Assembly (NCBI GenBank): GCA_014706295.1
Contig: JACSVZ010000001.1
Span: 86,922,237-86,986,236, forward strand
From: Lycocorax pyrrhopterus obiensis
Lineage: Eukaryota; Chordata; Aves; Passeriformes; Paradisaeidae
DNA: 64,000 nucleotides
Direction of reading: 5' to 3'
This document shows, piece by piece, positions 61,411 to 64,000 of this stretch. A model generated the notes under the pieces. The model worked only from the letters and a program-made list of their open reading frames with translations. It was not told the origin of the DNA and ran no database searches. Within the stretch, counting starts at the first letter, position 1. The number at the start of each line of letters is the position of its first letter. Both the position numbers and the translations under genes were made by a program.

Positions 61411-64000
61411 ATGCAGAAGCAGAACCCAGAGAGGGCTTGGCCATGCCGACGCAAAGCCTCTTCTGCTACCAAAACCATACAGTGCAGCTTCACCTTCAGG
61501 CTGTTCACATGAGGCACCAGTTATCACACGAGTAAGAGGTTTCTTACATGGCCACTGTTCATTCTGCTCACTGAGGGTATTTGACAGGGATACGTCCCAA
61601 TGCTTTGCAGTAGTAGTTTCCTCTCCTGGTCTAACATTATTCAGGATTGGAGATTAGCTGTCAGAAGGCTGTTCTGGGAGTTTGTTTTCCTTTGAGTCAG
61701 GCATCACTAATCAGACCTAGCACTTCCTCCCAGGCTTTATTAAACAGAAATCTGTAATCCAGAAAACATTTCAAATTTTAAGACTAATTAAGTGTCATAA
61801 TGTCAGCTAGGGTAAATAAAGCACAAAAGGAAAGAAATAAGCTCTGGGAGTGGAATGCATTTTATTGAACACACATCCGGTACTCCAACCGTTGCTGTCA
61901 CTCAGGAAGACATCATCCAGTAAACCTGATCAAAAAAATCCCCACTGAACTGATAAGGCAGAGCAACTCTTCAGGCGGCTTAGCTGTCGCTTGAATACCG
62001 GCTTGCAAGCCTGTGGGCTGACACTAGTGCTGGAAGGCAGTGAGGGTTTGAAGCTCACAGATACAGTCTTCTCTGGACTTCAGAGGGATCTAGATCAGAT
62101 CCTGAGAGCTCTCTGCTGCTCCCTTGTTTTCCTGTGCAAAGGAAAAGAAGTCTCTTCAGGTGTATTTCTTCACTTTTTAAAAGATTTGCAAAAAAATCAG
62201 GCATAGGGTGTGATTTCCATCCCAGGTATGGCTGTGTCATTTCAGTCGCTGCAGAGCTGGAGTTCTAAAACTCTGCCAATACAAGATTTGAATTGTAGTG
62301 TGTGTAAGTATCCTGTTTATTAAATTTCTCTTTCTTTTGGCTACCTGTTTTGTCTTAAAAAGAGAAAAGAAAAAAATAACTTGCAAGAAGTAAATAGGTT
62401 GAGAAATGTTATTTAGTCATTCTTAGTTACAGAAACTACAGCTATATGTATCTTCAATCTGGCTTTTTCTGCCTCTCCTCATCTTAAAAATATCTTATGT
62501 GGTACTATAAATAATGAGCAGAAGGGAAAGTGATGCTTCATGCAGGAGGGGAAAAGCAGAAGTTTAATCATGTTCAAACACAACACTGGAGAATGAATGA
62601 ATGTTCCTCCATGCATTTCCAGGCTTGAACAGGATAGACTGAGTCCACGGGGATTTGTGTTTCAGGCCTTGGTGTCAGTATGCATTACTGTGGGCTTTGA
62701 AAGATGCTCTTAAAATGTTTCTAAATAACCAAATGGAGCAACCCTCTCCAGCGTGATAATCTGTGCTGTTAACTGCCGCAACTCCGGCAGCAGGGAAAGA
62801 GGGAAGGGAGCAGAACTCTGTCCCAGCTGTGCCCCAGAAATCCTTTGCCATAGGAAGCAATTAACATCAGGTTTAATCTTTCACAGTATCAGGAAGGTAG
62901 ATGACGGTGTAACATCTGCACGTGGTTTAGATGTGCAGTGCCTGCACTTTTTGCATCTAAAGAAGAGGGACAACTGCTTTTGGAAGTCAGTGGCCAAAAC
63001 AAATGGCATTAAGGTATTGTGTAGGATTTCTCTGTGCCTGGATGACACAGTGGAAAGAGTCCCTGACACAGCTCAGTAGCTAAAGAATGTGCTCAGGCTT
63101 TGTTTAAACAACACAGGAAGACGGGTTCACTTTTTCCGGTAATGAACATGAAGGGTTAGGCATGTGGCACTGGATTCTGCTGCTGCTATGCAAAAGGCAC
63201 AGCCCTTGGAAGAAAAAAATCACAAAGATACAGCACGAGGTACGATGTAAACTTTAATAAACTCTTCAGAAATCTCCATTTTTGCCTGCCTGCCTTTCAG
63301 TGACAGCATTTAAACTACTGTTCTAGGGCCCTTTTATGCAAAAAAGCCTTATTCCTAGGATGGCTCTTGCAAAATTCATGGCTGGTACGATTCCATGCCC
63401 TTATGACATGACAGCAACATCCATTTGTATCCGTTTGGCACCATGTAAGTAGGTCGCACGATTACGGTGAAGTTAAAATAAATTTTGCCTTTCTTTAAAC
63501 GGTAATGGAACAGTTACCAACTGATTAAGGAAAACATTAGCGAGTACCATCTTAATTGATTTGAATGCATGTGTGTTTTGTATTGGTTTAGTTTGAGGGC
63601 ATTTTTAAACAAATAGCACTGTCATTGTGAGCCTTAATTAGATAATAAATTAATAGATAAATGGATTAGAAAGTTCAGTATGGCTTTCACAATTGCTGCT
63701 AGCGGCATAAAAATGAGGTGCTTGGTATTAGCAATGCTAATAAATGGCCTAAGGAATGCACTTGGGAAGAATGATGATGTGGCAGCTGAGTGACATGTGA
63801 GGACCATGGTCTTTCTTTTGCCCACACCTATTTTGAAAACAAAGGTGCTCCTGTGCTTTCTTAGGAAAGATAACAGTAGTGCTGATCTAGAAGGGTAAAT
63901 ATGTCAGTTCCCTTAGTGCACCTCAAAGCCTGCAGATTTAATGTGGGATTCATGAAAAATTCAGTAAGCACACAGGACATCTTCCAGGGGGTAGGCTGCA

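Larger units (their letters stand above)
58159..64000 (+). other. TENM4 intron, end of window
   Basis: Holds a possible MIR-like scrap (59314-59385), a short CACAGC tandem near 60462-60485, a T run at 61119-61131, a CR1 (61218-61410) and a candidate conserved stretch at 63380-63760. I searched for the next TENM4 coding exon (the proline-rich region) and did not find it, so the intron continues beyond the window. Confidence 0.65.

Overview
The window is vertebrate nuclear DNA and almost certainly from a bird. It is AT-rich and gene-poor. It is littered with 5'-truncated 3' ends of CR1 LINEs that end in the ATTCTATG-type repeat typical of avian CR1, plus microsatellites and a few very old MIR-like SINE remnants. 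It has no operon-like layout, CRISPR array or bacterial gene. The species cannot be fixed from what is here.

The only gene I can support is TENM4 (teneurin-4, also ODZ4) on the + strand, seen as its first two coding exons. Exon A (acceptor at about 2752, ATG at 2819, donor after 3041) encodes residues 1-74 and the first base of codon 75. Exon B (7470-7739, 270 bp) encodes residues 75-164 and the first base of codon 165. Both have consensus AG/GT borders, join in phase 1, and read as the start of the teneurin-4 cytoplasmic domain. The transmembrane, EGF, NHL and YD-repeat exons lie beyond the window.

Layout: 1-2752 is upstream intron or 5' sequence with one CR1 and a possible LTR scrap. 3042-7469 is the 4.4-kb intron between the two exons. 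7740-64000 is at least 56 kb of the next intron, with no further TENM4 exon recognised. That intron holds most of the 15 CR1 fragments. Six minus-strand CR1 copies follow one another at 40.6-55.4 kb. It also holds AT-rich and microsatellite DNA at 38.9-39.9 kb and two large homopyrimidine arrays at 50.06-50.36 and 57.74-58.16 kb. Several non-repeat stretches look like possible conserved regulatory DNA.

No new multi-gene system is evident. The best leads are regulatory: an upstream ORF overlapping the TENM4 start, a possible intronic polyadenylation form that would end the protein at 101 residues, an in-frame skippable exon B, a 415-nt homopyrimidine tract transcribed as CU-repeat RNA, a CpG-retaining exon-like stretch on the minus strand near 53.7 kb, and a palindromic homeodomain-type site near 50.96 kb.
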